The notes: generated by a model not told the origin, from the sequence alone. DNA of 64,000 nt from Thermoproteota archaeon (GCA_027492205.1 JAOZFN010000007.1:303112-367111), one strand, 5' to 3'; shown: positions 46,736 to 57,196, counted from the first letter of the stretch. Program-made: numbers and translations.

Positions 46736-48061
46736 TCACCACCCATCCATCGGCTCCAGACCAGACGCGAGGAGAGCGAATCTCCACGCTCCCAGCTCTG
46801 CACTTCTCAATTCAGCTAAGTTCACCGAGCCCGACCTCATGTAGGACTCAAGCGCCGCCCTGTCGAGCCCGGCCATCTCCAGGGCGGACCTGATGACTGA
46901 CTTCTTCACCCTCACAACTCGCCCGTCTGGATATCTGACCTCAAACGACCCACCCAGTATCCTCTTCAACTTCCCCTGAACCTTCGCCGCTATGCCTGAC
47001 CTCTCCGACCGCCCCCCTGAGGTTGGGGTCTCCTGGGGTGCCTTGCCGGGGGCCCTGCCGGTGCTGGCCTGTCGTTGAGCTTGAGGCGTCCCCGCGTACA
47101 CCAGGTGAATGGGGGGCAGGCCGCTCGATCCGGTCGGCTGGGACTCCGGGTGGGGCTCGGCCGAGAAGATCTCCCTGAGTTCCGACTCTACGCTCTCAAA
47201 GCTGGGCGCCGGCGTCTCAGGAGCTGGGCGGGCCTTTTCTATGCGAATCGCCTCAACTCGCTCCAAGATAGTGTCTAGGCGCTCAGCTAAGGTCCTGACT
47301 GGTCGCAGCCTGGGGAGCCTGTCCAGCGGGATGGCGTCGTGGACCATAAGCCTCGCCAGCTCGGGGTCTTCCGGCAGGACTATGGGGCGCCTCCCGAAGT
47401 AGGTGTCCACCAGGTCTTCCCACCTCATCCCGGTCTCGTCGAAGGGCTCTGACTTGTGAAACCTGTTCAGGATCACCGCCACCGTCGGCGCTCCCCTGTC
47501 CTCCAGCGCCCGGCACATTGACGCCGTGGCGACAACCCTCCTTCTCGAGGGGGTGACCACTGCGACGGCCGCGTCTATCCACTCAGAGAGCGCGTGGGCA
47601 AACTCCGCGAGGGAGGGGTCCCCGGGAGGGAAGTCGAGGAGCGCCAGCTCGATCCCCCTCTCCTCCAAGGCCGCCCGGATTCTCTCTAGCGATTCCCTGA
47701 GACGCTCTGCGTCGAGAGACCTTACCTCCGCTACTCTCGAAATCGCCCCCGGGATGACCGAGAGGGATCTCAACCCCGGGGGTGACACCCTGCCTCCCGG
47801 AATCGACAGTAGGACTCGGGGGGCGATCAAGACGGAGTCGAGGTCTGCCCTGTCGAGCAGGAGATCCACCAAGTCAGGCCCCGACCAGCGACCGAGAAGC
47901 ATCTTAGTCAGCATGGCCTCCGTCACGTCTGCGTCGACGGCCGCGATCCTCGAGAGTTCCCTTCGAGATCCGTAGGAAAGCGCAAGCGCCAGGAGAAAAG
48001 AGATCGTTGTCTTTCCCACGCCCCCCGTTCCGACGACGCCGACCGCCCTCGTGTAAGTCAT
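46736..48061 (-). CDS. MinD/ParA-like ATPase (TadZ/CpaE position)
   Basis: VGVVGTGGVGKTTISFLLALALSYGSRR..IAAVDADVTEAMLTKML. Confidence 0.8.
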   Translation of the reverse strand: MTYTRAVGVVGTGGVGKTTISFLLALALSYGSRRELSRIAAVDADVTEAMLTKMLLGRWSGPDLVDLLLDRADLDSVLIAPRVLLSIPGGRVSPPGLRSLSVIPGAISRVAEVRSLDAERLRESLERIRAALEERGIELALLDFPPGDPSLAEFAHALSEWIDAAVAVVTPSRRRVVATASMCRALEDRGAPTVAVILNRFHKSEPFDETGMRWEDLVDTYFGRRPIVLPEDPELARLMVHDAIPLDRLPRLRPVRTLAERLDTILERVEAIRIEKARPAPETPAPSFESVESELREIFSAEPHPESQPTGSSGLPPIHLVYAGTPQAQRQASTGRAPGKAPQETPTSGGRSERSGIAAKVQGKLKRILGGSFEVRYPDGRVVRVKKSVIRSALEMAGLDRAALESYMRSGSVNLAELRSAELGAWRFALLASGLEPMDGW

Positions 48062-48144
48062 CGCCGGCCACTGTCGAGCAGTATATAACCTGGGGCCGGC
48101 GTCGCACCTGTGGTCACTCAGGTCGACGGAGGCTCTTCAGACGC

Positions 48145-48336
48145 TCAGACGACGCGGATCCTGCGGTAGGGAATCTTGTTCTGCCAGGAGTACCTTCTCA
48201 TCCGCTTGCTCCTGCCAAATCCGCAGGCCGCGCAGTACTTCTTTCTCACGTTGTACGCGTGCCTCCCGCACCTTCTGCAGCGGATGTGGGTCTTACCACG
48301 GGACCTCTTTCCCATGGAGGGAGTTCCCTTCACCAT
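48145..48336 (-). CDS. rpl37e: Ribosomal protein eL37
   Basis: [49 protein letters not shown]. Confidence 0.97.
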   Translation of the reverse strand: MVKGTPSMGKRSRGKTHIRCRRCGRHAYNVRKKYCAACGFGRSKRMRRYSWQNKIPYRRIRVV

Positions 48337-48375
48337 CGCCAGACACCTCCGAGTTCAGCCCTCGGCCCGACTGCG

Positions 48376-48636
48376 CTACCTCCCCCCAGACCCGCCGGGG
48401 GTCGAGATGGCCACCACCGTGTCCCCCCGGATGAGTATCCTCTTGCCGAGCCTGGTAGTCTTAAGCTGGACCCCCTCAGGGGTCTGCACGTGGTACATCT
48501 CCTCAGCGTTGTCGACTATCAGATTGAGGTGGTTGTCGAAGGCCCTGAGTATGCCCCGGACCCAAGACCCGTTCTTAAGGGACACCAGCACGTTCCCATT
48601 CATGTTCCTGGTGAGGTACTGCATGGCGTTGCTCAT
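48376..48636 (-). CDS. LSm/SmAP RNA-binding protein
   Basis: NMNGNVLVSLKNGSWVRGILRAFDNHLNLIVDNAEE. Confidence 0.95.
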   Translation of the reverse strand: MSNAMQYLTRNMNGNVLVSLKNGSWVRGILRAFDNHLNLIVDNAEEMYHVQTPEGVQLKTTRLGKRILIRGDTVVAISTPGGSGGR

Positions 48637-48763
48637 GCGCCCGCGCCCAGGTGCTAGTCGCTTTCGGGGAATTAAACTTTGGCGCGATCGCGTAAGCCCT
48701 CCGCCCAACATCCTTTAAATAGCGTGGGCCCGGCAAAATGACGTCTCGGGAAGGTGTGGAACT

Positions 48764-49171
48764 TTGGGTTTCTTCAGGAAGATCTTCGGCAGGCGGAAAG
48801 ATGGTGAAGAAGAGTACTATGACGAGTACTACGAGGAGGGAGAGTACGAAGATGTCGAGGGTCTGGAGGACATCCCCCCAGTCCACCCGGCCATGGAAGA
48901 AAAGCCCCTGGCGATAAAGCCCGTGGACCTGAGGAGCATGACGGACATCGACCTGATCCTCGGGGAGGTCAGCGACAACAACATAGTGATAGTTCGGTAC
49001 GACGAGCTGGCCAATAAGAGCAGTCAGGAACTCCGAATAGCGCTGCAGCAGCTGAAGGAGAAGGTCCAGCGGATGGGTGGCGAGGTTGTGCTCATTAAGA
49101 CGGAAGACTACCCGCCCCTTCTCGTGGTTCCGAGCTTCGTGGCAGTCTGGAGCAGTCCTAAGGAGGAGTGA
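48764..49171 (+). CDS. sepF: SepF cell-division protein
   Basis: N-terminal membrane-targeting MGFFRKIFGRR, acidic linker, VIVRYDELANKSSQELRIALQQLKEKVQRMGGEVVLIKTEDYPPLLVVPS. Confidence 0.85.
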   Translation: MGFFRKIFGRRKDGEEEYYDEYYEEGEYEDVEGLEDIPPVHPAMEEKPLAIKPVDLRSMTDIDLILGEVSDNNIVIVRYDELANKSSQELRIALQQLKEKVQRMGGEVVLIKTEDYPPLLVVPSFVAVWSSPKEE

Positions 49172-49172
49172 A

Positions 49173-51104
49173 TCAGGCCAGGGATAGCCTCTCGGACACC
49201 CTGGGAGCCAGCACGGCTGCCTGGCCCCTGAAGGTCCTCTCCGCTATCGGGCGGAAGGACGCCATCTTCCTCTCCTCGCCGTGCACCAGGATGAACCTCC
49301 TAGGTCTCGGAGAGACGCGACCCATCCAGCTGAGCAGCTGGACCCTGTCGGCGTGCGCAGAGAACCCCTCCACCGAGCAGACGCAAGCCCTCACCTGGGT
49401 TCTGGTCGGGGCGCCGTTCCTCGTGACCGTGATCTCCTTGGCTCCCTCCTTCAGGGCCCTTCCCAGGGTGCCTGGGGGCTGATAGCTGACCAGAACCACG
49501 GCGTTTCTCTCGTCGTCGGCCAGCATGGATAGGTACTCGACGCTCGGCCCTCCAGCGAGCATACCGGACGGGGCCAAGATTATCGCGGGACCTCCCTCGA
49601 CGATCGCCTCCCTGTCCTCCCTGCTGCTCACCGGCGTGATGTGCGGCTCCGTGAAGGGGTCGACATCCTCCTTGAAGACCTTTGACTTCATGTAGTCCGA
49701 CATGTAGTCGGGGTAGGCCGTGTGGATTGCCGTGGCGTCGTAGATCATGCCGTCGATGTACACGGGGATGTCAGGGAGTTCGCCCTTTGAGAAGGCGTCC
49801 ACCAAGCTCAGCATGACCTCTTGAGCCCTGCCGACCGACAGGGCAGGGATAAGCACCTTGCCACCCTTGGCGACCGTCTCCTCGATTATGGAGATCAGCT
49901 GGCGCTCCGCCTCCTGAAGTGGAGGCATGACGTCCCCCTCTCCGGAGTAGGTGGTCTCCATTATGACGGTCTCGACCCTCGGGAACTTGGTGTGGGCCCT
50001 GCTCAGGAGCTTGGTGTCCCTGTACCTGAAGTCACCCGTGTAGAGGATGTTGTGCCTCGCGCTGAGCACGTTGAGGTGGGCCAGCGCAGAGCCCAGTATG
50101 TGCCCGGCGTTGTAGAATGTGAGCTTGATGTCGGGGGATATGTCAACGGTCTCGCCGTAGTCAAGGGCTATCATGTGGTTGATCAGGAGCCTTATCTCCC
50201 TCTCACCGAAGTAAGGGAGCTTTCCCGTGCGCATGGAGACGTTGATGTAGTCGTAGAGCAGCAGCGTGATCAGGTCCCGGGTGGGCCTCGTGACGTAGAC
50301 CGGGCCCCTGTACCCATACTTGAACAGGAGGGGGAGGGCGCCGGAGTGGTCGAGGTGGGCGTGGGTCACTATGACCGCATCCAGCTCGTCCAGGTCGAGG
50401 TCTGGGAGGTCATACCTCGGGAAGAAGTCCCCGCCCCCCACGCCTATGCCGGCGTCCAGCAACACGGAGCTCTCCCCCGTCCTGACGAGTAGGCTGGACC
50501 TGCCGACCTCCCTGGCACCGCCGAGGAACGTGATCGTGAGTCCCCTCCCCAGGGGAACGGGTTCTCTAAAGATCCTCTTGGCGATCCTCCTCAGGTTCTT
50601 CTTCCTCTCGTGGGCCCCCTCGATGAGCAGGTTGTAGAGGACGTTGAGGAACGTTGACTGCATCGTCGGAGCTCTCATGACGACGGGGCGCCACCCTGTA
50701 GCCTTGAGGACCTCGTTTATGCTCGATCCGGCCTTTCCCACGACGTATCCAGTCCTCTTGGCAAGGATGTACACCTCCCCAGTTTCATCCACGAACTCCA
50801 TATCGACAATCTCGGCGCGGTCGGGGATGAGTTCCTTGATCTTCCTCTTCGCCTCCTGAGGCGAGAGGATGGGCTTAGCGGCCCGAATTATGATCTTCTT
50901 CTTCAGCGCCTTGGCTATCTCACCCAGCACGCCCCCGCTGTCGAGGAAGTCGGGCAGGTTCGAGACGTAGGCGACGACGAAGGGCCCCTCTAGCTCCACC
51001 TTCTCTACCTTGCCCAGCTTTGAGAGCTCCGCGCGAACCCTCCGCTTCAGCTGATCCGCGGGGAGGTACCTCGTATCATGGCGAGAAACCATGCTGGTGG
51101 CCAC
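49173..51104 (-). CDS. aCPSF1/FttA KH-metallo-beta-lactamase-beta-CASP ribonuclease
   Basis: THAHLDHSGALPLL, TYSGEGDVMPP, FSAHADR; N-terminal KH. Confidence 0.95.
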   Translation of the reverse strand: MATSMVSRHDTRYLPADQLKRRVRAELSKLGKVEKVELEGPFVVAYVSNLPDFLDSGGVLGEIAKALKKKIIIRAAKPILSPQEAKRKIKELIPDRAEIVDMEFVDETGEVYILAKRTGYVVGKAGSSINEVLKATGWRPVVMRAPTMQSTFLNVLYNLLIEGAHERKKNLRRIAKRIFREPVPLGRGLTITFLGGAREVGRSSLLVRTGESSVLLDAGIGVGGGDFFPRYDLPDLDLDELDAVIVTHAHLDHSGALPLLFKYGYRGPVYVTRPTRDLITLLLYDYINVSMRTGKLPYFGEREIRLLINHMIALDYGETVDISPDIKLTFYNAGHILGSALAHLNVLSARHNILYTGDFRYRDTKLLSRAHTKFPRVETVIMETTYSGEGDVMPPLQEAERQLISIIEETVAKGGKVLIPALSVGRAQEVMLSLVDAFSKGELPDIPVYIDGMIYDATAIHTAYPDYMSDYMKSKVFKEDVDPFTEPHITPVSSREDREAIVEGGPAIILAPSGMLAGGPSVEYLSMLADDERNAVVLVSYQPPGTLGRALKEGAKEITVTRNGAPTRTQVRACVCSVEGFSAHADRVQLLSWMGRVSPRPRRFILVHGEERKMASFRPIAERTFRGQAAVLAPRVSERLSLA

Positions 51105-51105
51105 C

Positions 51106-51798
51106 CTACCGCGCGGTCTTGAGGAACTCCTCTATCTCCTTTGGGGAAAGGAAGCGAACCCCCTCTCCGGTTATCACAGCCACATCCATCCCGTCTCCGG
51201 TAGCCGAGTCTCTCGAGATCGCCGCCGCCATGGCGGATATCGCGAGGTCCTTCGCCTCGTCAACGGGCATCCCCTTGCGGTAGCCCTCCTCAATGACTGA
51301 AATGGCAACCGGCGATCCCGAGCCCGTAGCCAGGTATTCTTCCTCGGTCATCGTGCCGAAGAAGTCCACGTTGAACAGGCGCGGTCCGGTTGAATCCACC
51401 CCTCCGATTATCATGTGGGCAATGAGGAGGACCGGCCTGAATGACTTCAGCAGCAGCGCCAGATACCGGGCCTTCGCGAGGGTGGGCATGTCTTGGCCGT
51501 GCTCGAGCCTGTAGAGGGAGGAGAAAGTCTTCAGATTGTTCACTAGGAACTGTCCGTCTGCCACCAGCCCAGATATTGTGACAACGCTCCTCTCGTCTAT
51601 CTGTATCATCTTCTTGGCCTTCTTGCTGGCCACAAAGGTCTCAGCCGACGCCCTCCTGTCGGAGGCTATCACGACTCCCCCTTCTGCCTTTACCCCCACG
51701 GTCGTCGTGCCCTTCAGGAGCCTCTCCCTGACCTTCTCAAGCTCGGACTCTCTAAGGGGGGTCCTTCCCAAAACTCCGTCTGGTAGCATCTCTGACAT
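51106..51798 (-). CDS. psmB: Proteasome beta subunit
   Basis: KGTTTVGVKAEGGVVIASDRRAS, catalytic T after propeptide. Confidence 0.95.
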   Translation of the reverse strand: MSEMLPDGVLGRTPLRESELEKVRERLLKGTTTVGVKAEGGVVIASDRRASAETFVASKKAKKMIQIDERSVVTISGLVADGQFLVNNLKTFSSLYRLEHGQDMPTLAKARYLALLLKSFRPVLLIAHMIIGGVDSTGPRLFNVDFFGTMTEEEYLATGSGSPVAISVIEEGYRKGMPVDEAKDLAISAMAAAISRDSATGDGMDVAVITGEGVRFLSPKEIEEFLKTAR

Positions 51799-51877
51799 CT
51801 CCTTCCACGGGGTGTGGAAAAGCGGGCGCCAGTCCCGGCGCTCCTCGATCCCTCTGGGGATCGCGTATTAATAAGGA

Positions 51878-52360
51878 TTGGTGGGGGCCGGCCCGGAAAG
51901 GGTTGGAGGGTTGGGAAGGAGGGTAGTCACACTAATCCCTAAGGGTCAGGCCAAGACTGGCTATCGCTTCCTATTCGCGGGCCCCGCGGAAGCCTGCAGC
52001 AGATGCAGGCTCAGGTCCGTGTGCGTTGAGAACCTGACAGAGGGACGAGTCTACGAGGTGATATCGGCGATCCCCAAGAAGAAGTTCCCCTGCGACCTTC
52101 ACGGGAGCGAGGTGGTCCCTGTTGAGGTCCACATCCCCCCGATCGAGGTTGCCATTCCCAAGCGCCAGGCAGTGGTCGGGGCTGTTCTCAGATTTAGACC
52201 GCCCAGCTGCCCCGGTGAGTGCGAAAACAGGGATCTGTGTGAGCCGCCTGGTCTGAAGGCGGGCGACCGAATCAAGATAGTCGAGGTCCTCCCCAGGGAT
52301 CTCAGGTGTCCCAAGGGGGAGGACCTGGCTGCGTGTCTCGTCGAGATTCAGGGGGCTTAG
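51878..52360 (+). CDS. UPF0179 family protein
   Basis: VTLIPKGQAKTGYRFLFAGPAEACSRCRLRSVCVENLTEGRVYEV. Confidence 0.85.
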   Translation: MVGAGPERVGGLGRRVVTLIPKGQAKTGYRFLFAGPAEACSRCRLRSVCVENLTEGRVYEVISAIPKKKFPCDLHGSEVVPVEVHIPPIEVAIPKRQAVVGAVLRFRPPSCPGECENRDLCEPPGLKAGDRIKIVEVLPRDLRCPKGEDLAACLVEIQGA

Positions 52361-53160
52361 GACTCCCTCGAGGCCGCCTCTGAGCTCGCCTCTACCTCGG
52401 CCTCTCCGGCACCCTCCTCCAGCTCTGCGGCCTCGGCCTCTTCCTCTGGGACCTCGTACTCCTCCACAAATCTCACCCGCTTCAGGTCTTTCAGCCACCT
52501 CATGACGGCGGACATGACCCTGATCTTTCTGACGAACGCATCCCTCCTCGTGTAGGCCGTCGGCGGGAGCTCCACCTCGGCGACCTCTCCGTCGATCCTG
52601 GCGTTCACCTTGTCCAGCGGCACCTCGAAGTACCTGGCCACGAGGGCCCTCACCCTCTCCGCCGGGTCTGTCAGGATGGCCTCGGGTCTCAGCCAGACCC
52701 TTATTCTCCTGCCTGCGAGGGGGTGGTTGAAGTCTATTCGAACCCTGCCTCCGCTGATCGACCTGACTATCCCCCTCTCGTCGCCGTATCTTATGATGTC
52801 TCCGACGGCCACGTCCTTGATGCCGGCCTTCTTCAGCCGTGAGATGGGGAAGATCTTCTCCTTGTCGGGATCATACTCCCCGAAGGCATCCTTGGGTTCT
52901 AACTCTACCTCGATCTCCTCCCCGACGCTGCGCCCGACCATGGACTCCTCGGCCCTCTTGAATACCCTGCCCTCCCCTACCACTATCAGCATGGGCTCGT
53001 ACAGGTCATCTGGAGAGTAGATACCGGCCTCTCGGGCCTCCTCCTCGATGGTGGTCATGTAGACCTTTCCGGTCTCGGCGTCCGCGACCCTGACGCTGAC
53101 CAGGGCGAAGTCCCCCTCCTTGATCTCTCCCTCTCGCGCGTCCGACATCTCGGCGTTCAC
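52357..53160 (-). CDS. FKBP/SlyD-type peptidyl-prolyl isomerase
   Basis: MVGRSVGEEIEVELEPKDAFGEYDPDKEKIFPISRL; IDFNHPLAGRRI. Confidence 0.92.
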   Translation of the reverse strand: MNAEMSDAREGEIKEGDFALVSVRVADAETGKVYMTTIEEEAREAGIYSPDDLYEPMLIVVGEGRVFKRAEESMVGRSVGEEIEVELEPKDAFGEYDPDKEKIFPISRLKKAGIKDVAVGDIIRYGDERGIVRSISGGRVRIDFNHPLAGRRIRVWLRPEAILTDPAERVRALVARYFEVPLDKVNARIDGEVAEVELPPTAYTRRDAFVRKIRVMSAVMRWLKDLKRVRFVEEYEVPEEEAEAAELEEGAGEAEVEASSEAASRES

Positions 53161-53161
53161 C

Positions 53162-54607
53162 TCACCCCTTGACCACGCCGATAGGCGTGAGCCTGGCCAC
53201 CATCCTCGCGATTCCGGCCTTGTGGGTGGCCAGGACGACCTCGTCAACATCCTTGTAGGCGCCGGGAGCTTCCTCGGCGGCCACCGCCAGGGAGGCTGGC
53301 TTCACTATGATGCCCCTCTTGGCGAGCATCTCCACGATCTGGCTTCCCCTGTAGGTCCTCTTGGCGCGGGCCCTGCTCATCACCCTGCCGGCGCCGTGGG
53401 CGGAGGTCCCGAAGGTCTCCCGCATGGCCTGCTCCGTGCCGACCATGACGTAGCTGGCGGTCCCCTGGGACCCCGGTATCAGGACGGGCTGGCCGATGTC
53501 CCTGTAGTCCGACGGGATCTCCGGCCTGCCGGGTGGGAAGGCCCTGGTGGCGCCCTTCCTGTGCACGAAGACCTTGACGGTCTTCCCGTCCACCACGTGC
53601 TCCTCCAGCTTGGCTATGTTGTGGGCCACGTCGTAGACCATCCTCATCCCCATGTCCTCGGCCGACCTCCCAAAGACCGCCTCGAAAGACTCCCTGACCC
53701 AGTGGACAATCATCTGCCTGTTGGCCCACGCGTAGTTTGCGGCCCCCTTCATGGCGGCGAAGTACCTCTGGGCCAGCTTGGAGTTCGCGTAGGCACAGAC
53801 CAGCTGCCTGTCGGGGAGCCTGAAGTCCAGGTTCCTGGCCTCCCTGAGCATCAAGCCAAGGTAGTCGTCGGCGACCTGGTGGCCGAATCCCCTGCTCCCG
53901 GTGTGTATCATCACTGTGACCTGGCCCGGCTCTTCGATCCCCATGGCCCTCGCGGCCTCGGGGTCGTAGATCTTGTCCACCACCTGGACCTCGAGGAAGT
54001 GGTTCCCGCTCCCGAGGGAGCCGAGCTGGGGGGCGCCCCTCTCCTTGGCCCTGCGGCCGATCGCGTTGGGGTCGGCGCCCTCCATCATGCCGCCCTCCTC
54101 GGTGTGGGCCAGGTCCTCCTCCCACCCGTACCCGTGCTCCACGGCCCACCTGGCCCCCATCACTATGACCTCGTCCAGCTGGGCGGGGGAGAGCCTCACC
54201 TTGCCCCTGCTGCCCAGCCCCGAGGGCACGTTGGAGAACAGCTTGTCTACGAGCTGCTTGAGCCTTGGACGAACGTCGGACTCCCTCAAGTCCGTCCTGA
54301 GAAGTCGGACCCCACAGTTGATGTCGAATCCGACGCCTCCCGGGCTTATCACCCCCTCGTAGGCATCAAAGGCCGCGACGCCCCCGATCGGAAAGCCGTA
54401 GCCCGAGTGCATGTCCGGCATGGCCAGAGAGTACTTGTAGATGCCGGGCAGGGTGGCGACGTTGGCCAGCTGATCGACCGACATCTTCTCGACTCCTCGA
54501 ATGAGCTTCTCAGTGGAGATTATCAGCCCGGGAACCCTCATTCCAGCCTTGTATCCCTTCGGGAGGAGCCACCTGACCTCATCAACCCTCCGGAGGACGG
54601 ACAGCAT
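53162..54607 (-). CDS. rtcB: RtcB tRNA-splicing ligase
   Basis: [49 protein letters not shown]; no intein by length. Confidence 0.97.
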   Translation of the reverse strand: MLSVLRRVDEVRWLLPKGYKAGMRVPGLIISTEKLIRGVEKMSVDQLANVATLPGIYKYSLAMPDMHSGYGFPIGGVAAFDAYEGVISPGGVGFDINCGVRLLRTDLRESDVRPRLKQLVDKLFSNVPSGLGSRGKVRLSPAQLDEVIVMGARWAVEHGYGWEEDLAHTEEGGMMEGADPNAIGRRAKERGAPQLGSLGSGNHFLEVQVVDKIYDPEAARAMGIEEPGQVTVMIHTGSRGFGHQVADDYLGLMLREARNLDFRLPDRQLVCAYANSKLAQRYFAAMKGAANYAWANRQMIVHWVRESFEAVFGRSAEDMGMRMVYDVAHNIAKLEEHVVDGKTVKVFVHRKGATRAFPPGRPEIPSDYRDIGQPVLIPGSQGTASYVMVGTEQAMRETFGTSAHGAGRVMSRARAKRTYRGSQIVEMLAKRGIIVKPASLAVAAEEAPGAYKDVDEVVLATHKAGIARMVARLTPIGVVKG

Positions 54608-54670
54608 GATCACACCTCGGCGCGAACCGCCGTATGGGGGGAATAAAAATTCGGGGCGGCGCGTCAACCG

Positions 54671-55570
54671 GTGCGCGTATTCGCAGGCATCGACCGCGAG
54701 ATGCTGGAGAGGTACAGGCTTCTCATGGCCGAGTACGGTATAAGCCTCAGGAAGGAGGCTGATCAGCACCTCCTGCTCAACCTGGAGGCCCTCGACCTCA
54801 TGGTGGACTCCGCGGGGATCAGGGGGTCCGACGCCGTATTGGAGGTCGGCCCTGGTCCTGGAAATCTCACGGAGAGAATAGTTGGGAAGAGGCCCAAGTC
54901 GCTGACGCTTGTTGAGAGGGATAGAAGGTTCGTGAGGCTGTTGGAGGATCGGTTCGGGGGTCTCGAGTGGGTCGAGGTGGTCAGGGACAGCGCGCTCAGG
55001 GTGCTGCCCGACGAAGACCACGCGGTAATGGTGTCCAACCCACCTTACGGGATCTCGTCGAGGCTTGTGGTGGGGCTCTCGTTGAGCAGATTTGAGAGGG
55101 TGGTGCTGACCTTTCAGCAGGAGTTCGGTAGGAGGCTGACCGCCAGTCCCGGAACTCCGGCCTACGGGAGCCTCTCGGTGCTGACTCAGGTCAGGTACGA
55201 CGTGGCGCAGCTGGCGCTGCTGAGGGCCTCCTGCTTCTACCCCCGCCCCAAGGTGGATACCGTGATACTCCTCCTCAGGTCGAGAAACCCCCCGGGGCCC
55301 GAGCTGAGAGTGCTGAAGGGGGTCCTCCCGCACATCTTCTCGAGGAGGAAGAGGACGCTCCGCGCGGCCCTGAAGGGCTGGCTTCGGGGCGTTCTCGGGC
55401 TGGAGGAGCCCCTCTTGTCCGAAGTACTAGCCCAGTGCCCGATATCGACGGACGAGAGGGTCTACAAGATCCCCCCAGATGAATACCTCGAGCTGGCCTC
55501 CTTCCTGAAGGGTGTCTCGGATGAGGTGGCTGGAGGTCGAGGTGGAGGGACTGCGGATCAGGGTCCCTGA
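54671..55570 (+). CDS. rsmA: 16S rRNA dimethyladenosine transferase
   Basis: [16 protein letters not shown]...[14 protein letters not shown]. Confidence 0.92.
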   Translation: MRVFAGIDREMLERYRLLMAEYGISLRKEADQHLLLNLEALDLMVDSAGIRGSDAVLEVGPGPGNLTERIVGKRPKSLTLVERDRRFVRLLEDRFGGLEWVEVVRDSALRVLPDEDHAVMVSNPPYGISSRLVVGLSLSRFERVVLTFQQEFGRRLTASPGTPAYGSLSVLTQVRYDVAQLALLRASCFYPRPKVDTVILLLRSRNPPGPELRVLKGVLPHIFSRRKRTLRAALKGWLRGVLGLEEPLLSEVLAQCPISTDERVYKIPPDEYLELASFLKGVSDEVAGGRGGGTADQGP

Positions 55571-56120
55571 GTCGGTCTACCCACCCGAGCTGGACACCGC
55601 GCTCATGCTCAGGTGTCTACGAAGCGCTCACCCGGCAGGGAAGAGGGTCCTTGATGTCGGCACCGGATCCGGCGCGCTGGCGGTGGCCGCGGCCCTCTGG
55701 GGGGCATCAGAGGTCGTGGCCACGGACGTTAACCCTATGTGCGAGCTGGCCGTGGAGGTCAACTCCCGGAGGTACGGCGTTCAGGTCGAGTTCAGGCTGG
55801 GTGATCTCTTTCAGCCGGTCACAGGGGAGAGGTTCGAGCTAATAACGTTCAACCCCCCGTATCTGGCTGAAGAGCCTCGAGACCTCGCCTCGGCCGCCTG
55901 GGCCGGCGGCCCGAGGGGCAGGCGGCTGATAGACCGCTTCGTCGAGGGGGTTGGAGAGCACCTGACGCACGGCGGGACTGCCCTCCTGCTCCAGGCCGAG
56001 TCCAACGACCTAGAAGAGACGCTGAACCTCGCCAAGACGCTGGGCCTCTCGGTCACTCCCGTGGGCTCTCAGAAGGTGGCCTTCGACAGGCTGTGGGTGC
56101 TGAGAATCAGCCTCCCCTGA
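55512..56120 (+). CDS. HemK/Mtq2-like methyltransferase
   Basis: VLDVGTGSGALAVAAALWG...LITFNPPYLAEEP. Confidence 0.92.
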   Translation: MSRMRWLEVEVEGLRIRVPESVYPPELDTALMLRCLRSAHPAGKRVLDVGTGSGALAVAAALWGASEVVATDVNPMCELAVEVNSRRYGVQVEFRLGDLFQPVTGERFELITFNPPYLAEEPRDLASAAWAGGPRGRRLIDRFVEGVGEHLTHGGTALLLQAESNDLEETLNLAKTLGLSVTPVGSQKVAFDRLWVLRISLP

Positions 56121-56325
56121 GGGCCTCAAGCGCCTCCTTGGCCATCTTGTAGTGCTTCTTGCACAGTGGAATGTGCCTCAACCCCCTGTTCTTCAGGCGG
56201 AGCTTAAGCGCCTGTAGAGCAGGTACGAACGACCTGCCGACGATCTTGGCGGCCGGCTCGTCGCACCCGACGACGGCGCAGGTCCTCCCTTCAACATCGA
56301 CCTCTCCTTCAGGCAAATCGATCAC
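56107..56325 (-). CDS. Small Cys/His-rich (zinc-binding-like) conserved protein
   Basis: CAVVGCDEPAAKIV...LRHIPLCKKHYK; GTG start. Confidence 0.65.
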   Translation of the reverse strand: MIDLPEGEVDVEGRTCAVVGCDEPAAKIVGRSFVPALQALKLRLKNRGLRHIPLCKKHYKMAKEALEALRGG

Positions 56326-56339
56326 CCCATATCCGTATG

Positions 56340-56418
56340 TGGCGGGCCCGGCGGGACTTGAACCCGCGACCACCGGCTCCGGAGGCCGGCGCTCTGATCC
56401 GTGCTGAGCTACGGGCCC
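56340..56418 (-). tRNA. tRNA-Arg(CCG), encoded CCA
   Basis: GGGCCCG TAGCTCAGC... CCGGC CTCCGGA GCCGG ... GCGGGTTCAAGTCCCGC CGGGCCC G CCA. Confidence 0.92.
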
Positions 56419-56463
56419 CGGCCAAAAGGGGCCGACGGAAAAATTAACGTTGCGTCGAGGGGG

Positions 56464-56628
56464 CTACGCGGTCTTGAACTCCGTGTACCCGCACTTGCCG
56501 CAGGTCCACCTGTTCTCGTGCTCGGCCATGAAGGATCCGCATCTGGGGCACTGCCTCTTCTTCCTGACGAGCTTCCCGTCCTTGATCTCGTAGTAGGTGT
56601 GAACCCGGACGTTCGCGTGCTTGACCAA
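56464..56628 (-). CDS. rps27ae: Ribosomal protein eS31 (S27ae)
   Basis: TTG-start ORF (L/M)[53 protein letters not shown]; below ORF-track cutoff. Confidence 0.93.
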   Translation of the reverse strand: MVKHANVRVHTYYEIKDGKLVRKKRQCPRCGSFMAEHENRWTCGKCGYTEFKTA

Positions 56629-56642
56629 CGATCACACCTCCC

Positions 56643-56948
56643 TCAACTCGCCTGGTCTCCCCCCTCGCCCCCTGCGCCCTCGTTCTTCCTTATGACGTGC
56701 TCGGGCTCTATCTGGAGCGCGTAGTCTCGGTCGTCGTAGGCCATGGCGAGGACCCTCGCGCGGCGGGCCCCGTACTCGGTCAGGACCCTGCGAACGAACA
56801 CGACGCCCAAATCCTTACCGAGAGCCTTGGCCAAGGCCTCTCGGACTTCCCGCCTGGTTGGAGTCCCGCCCTCGAATGACACGATTGCCCTGACCTCCTC
56901 CCTGCGTAGGAGCGGGTTGCGACGCCTCTCCTCTATCTTCAGCTCCAT
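56643..56948 (-). CDS. rps24e: Ribosomal protein eS24
   Basis: MELKIEERRRNPLLRREEVRAIVSFEGGTPTRREVREALAKALG. Confidence 0.95.
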   Translation of the reverse strand: MELKIEERRRNPLLRREEVRAIVSFEGGTPTRREVREALAKALGKDLGVVFVRRVLTEYGARRARVLAMAYDDRDYALQIEPEHVIRKNEGAGGEGGDQAS

Positions 56949-57004
56949 GGGAGACCCTCAGCACGGCGAGGCCAGCCGGCCTATTAAAGGGTGGCGTCGC
57001 GGCG

Positions 57005-57196
57005 TCACTCAAGCACCCTCAGCGCGTACATCCCAGACCTGGATATGCCGAGCCTCTTGGCTAGAACGGAGCGAACTGGATCAACGATGGCCACGACCCC
57101 TTCCCAGTTGGGAGTAAGATCGGTGGACCCGCACACGGGGCACGCATCTCCGTCTGTGAGGGCTTTGTCCCTCCTACACGCCCTAAGACGCGCCAC
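57005..57196 (-). CDS. spt4: Spt4 / RNA polymerase subunit E''
   Basis: MARLRACRRDKALTDGDACPVCGSTDLTPNWEGVVAIVDP. Confidence 0.93.
   Translation of the reverse strand: MARLRACRRDKALTDGDACPVCGSTDLTPNWEGVVAIVDPVRSVLAKRLGISRSGMYALRVLE

Noticed and set aside
53162-54607. Possible intein in RtcB
   Set aside because: Length (481 aa) and continuous motifs indicate an intein-free gene
53120-54646. 508-aa plus-strand ORF
   Set aside because: Antisense to rtcB; composition (His/Pro/Gly/Val-rich) typical of a spurious frame in high-GC DNA
56444-56635. 63-aa ORF listed in the track
   Set aside because: Wrong frame over the eS31 gene
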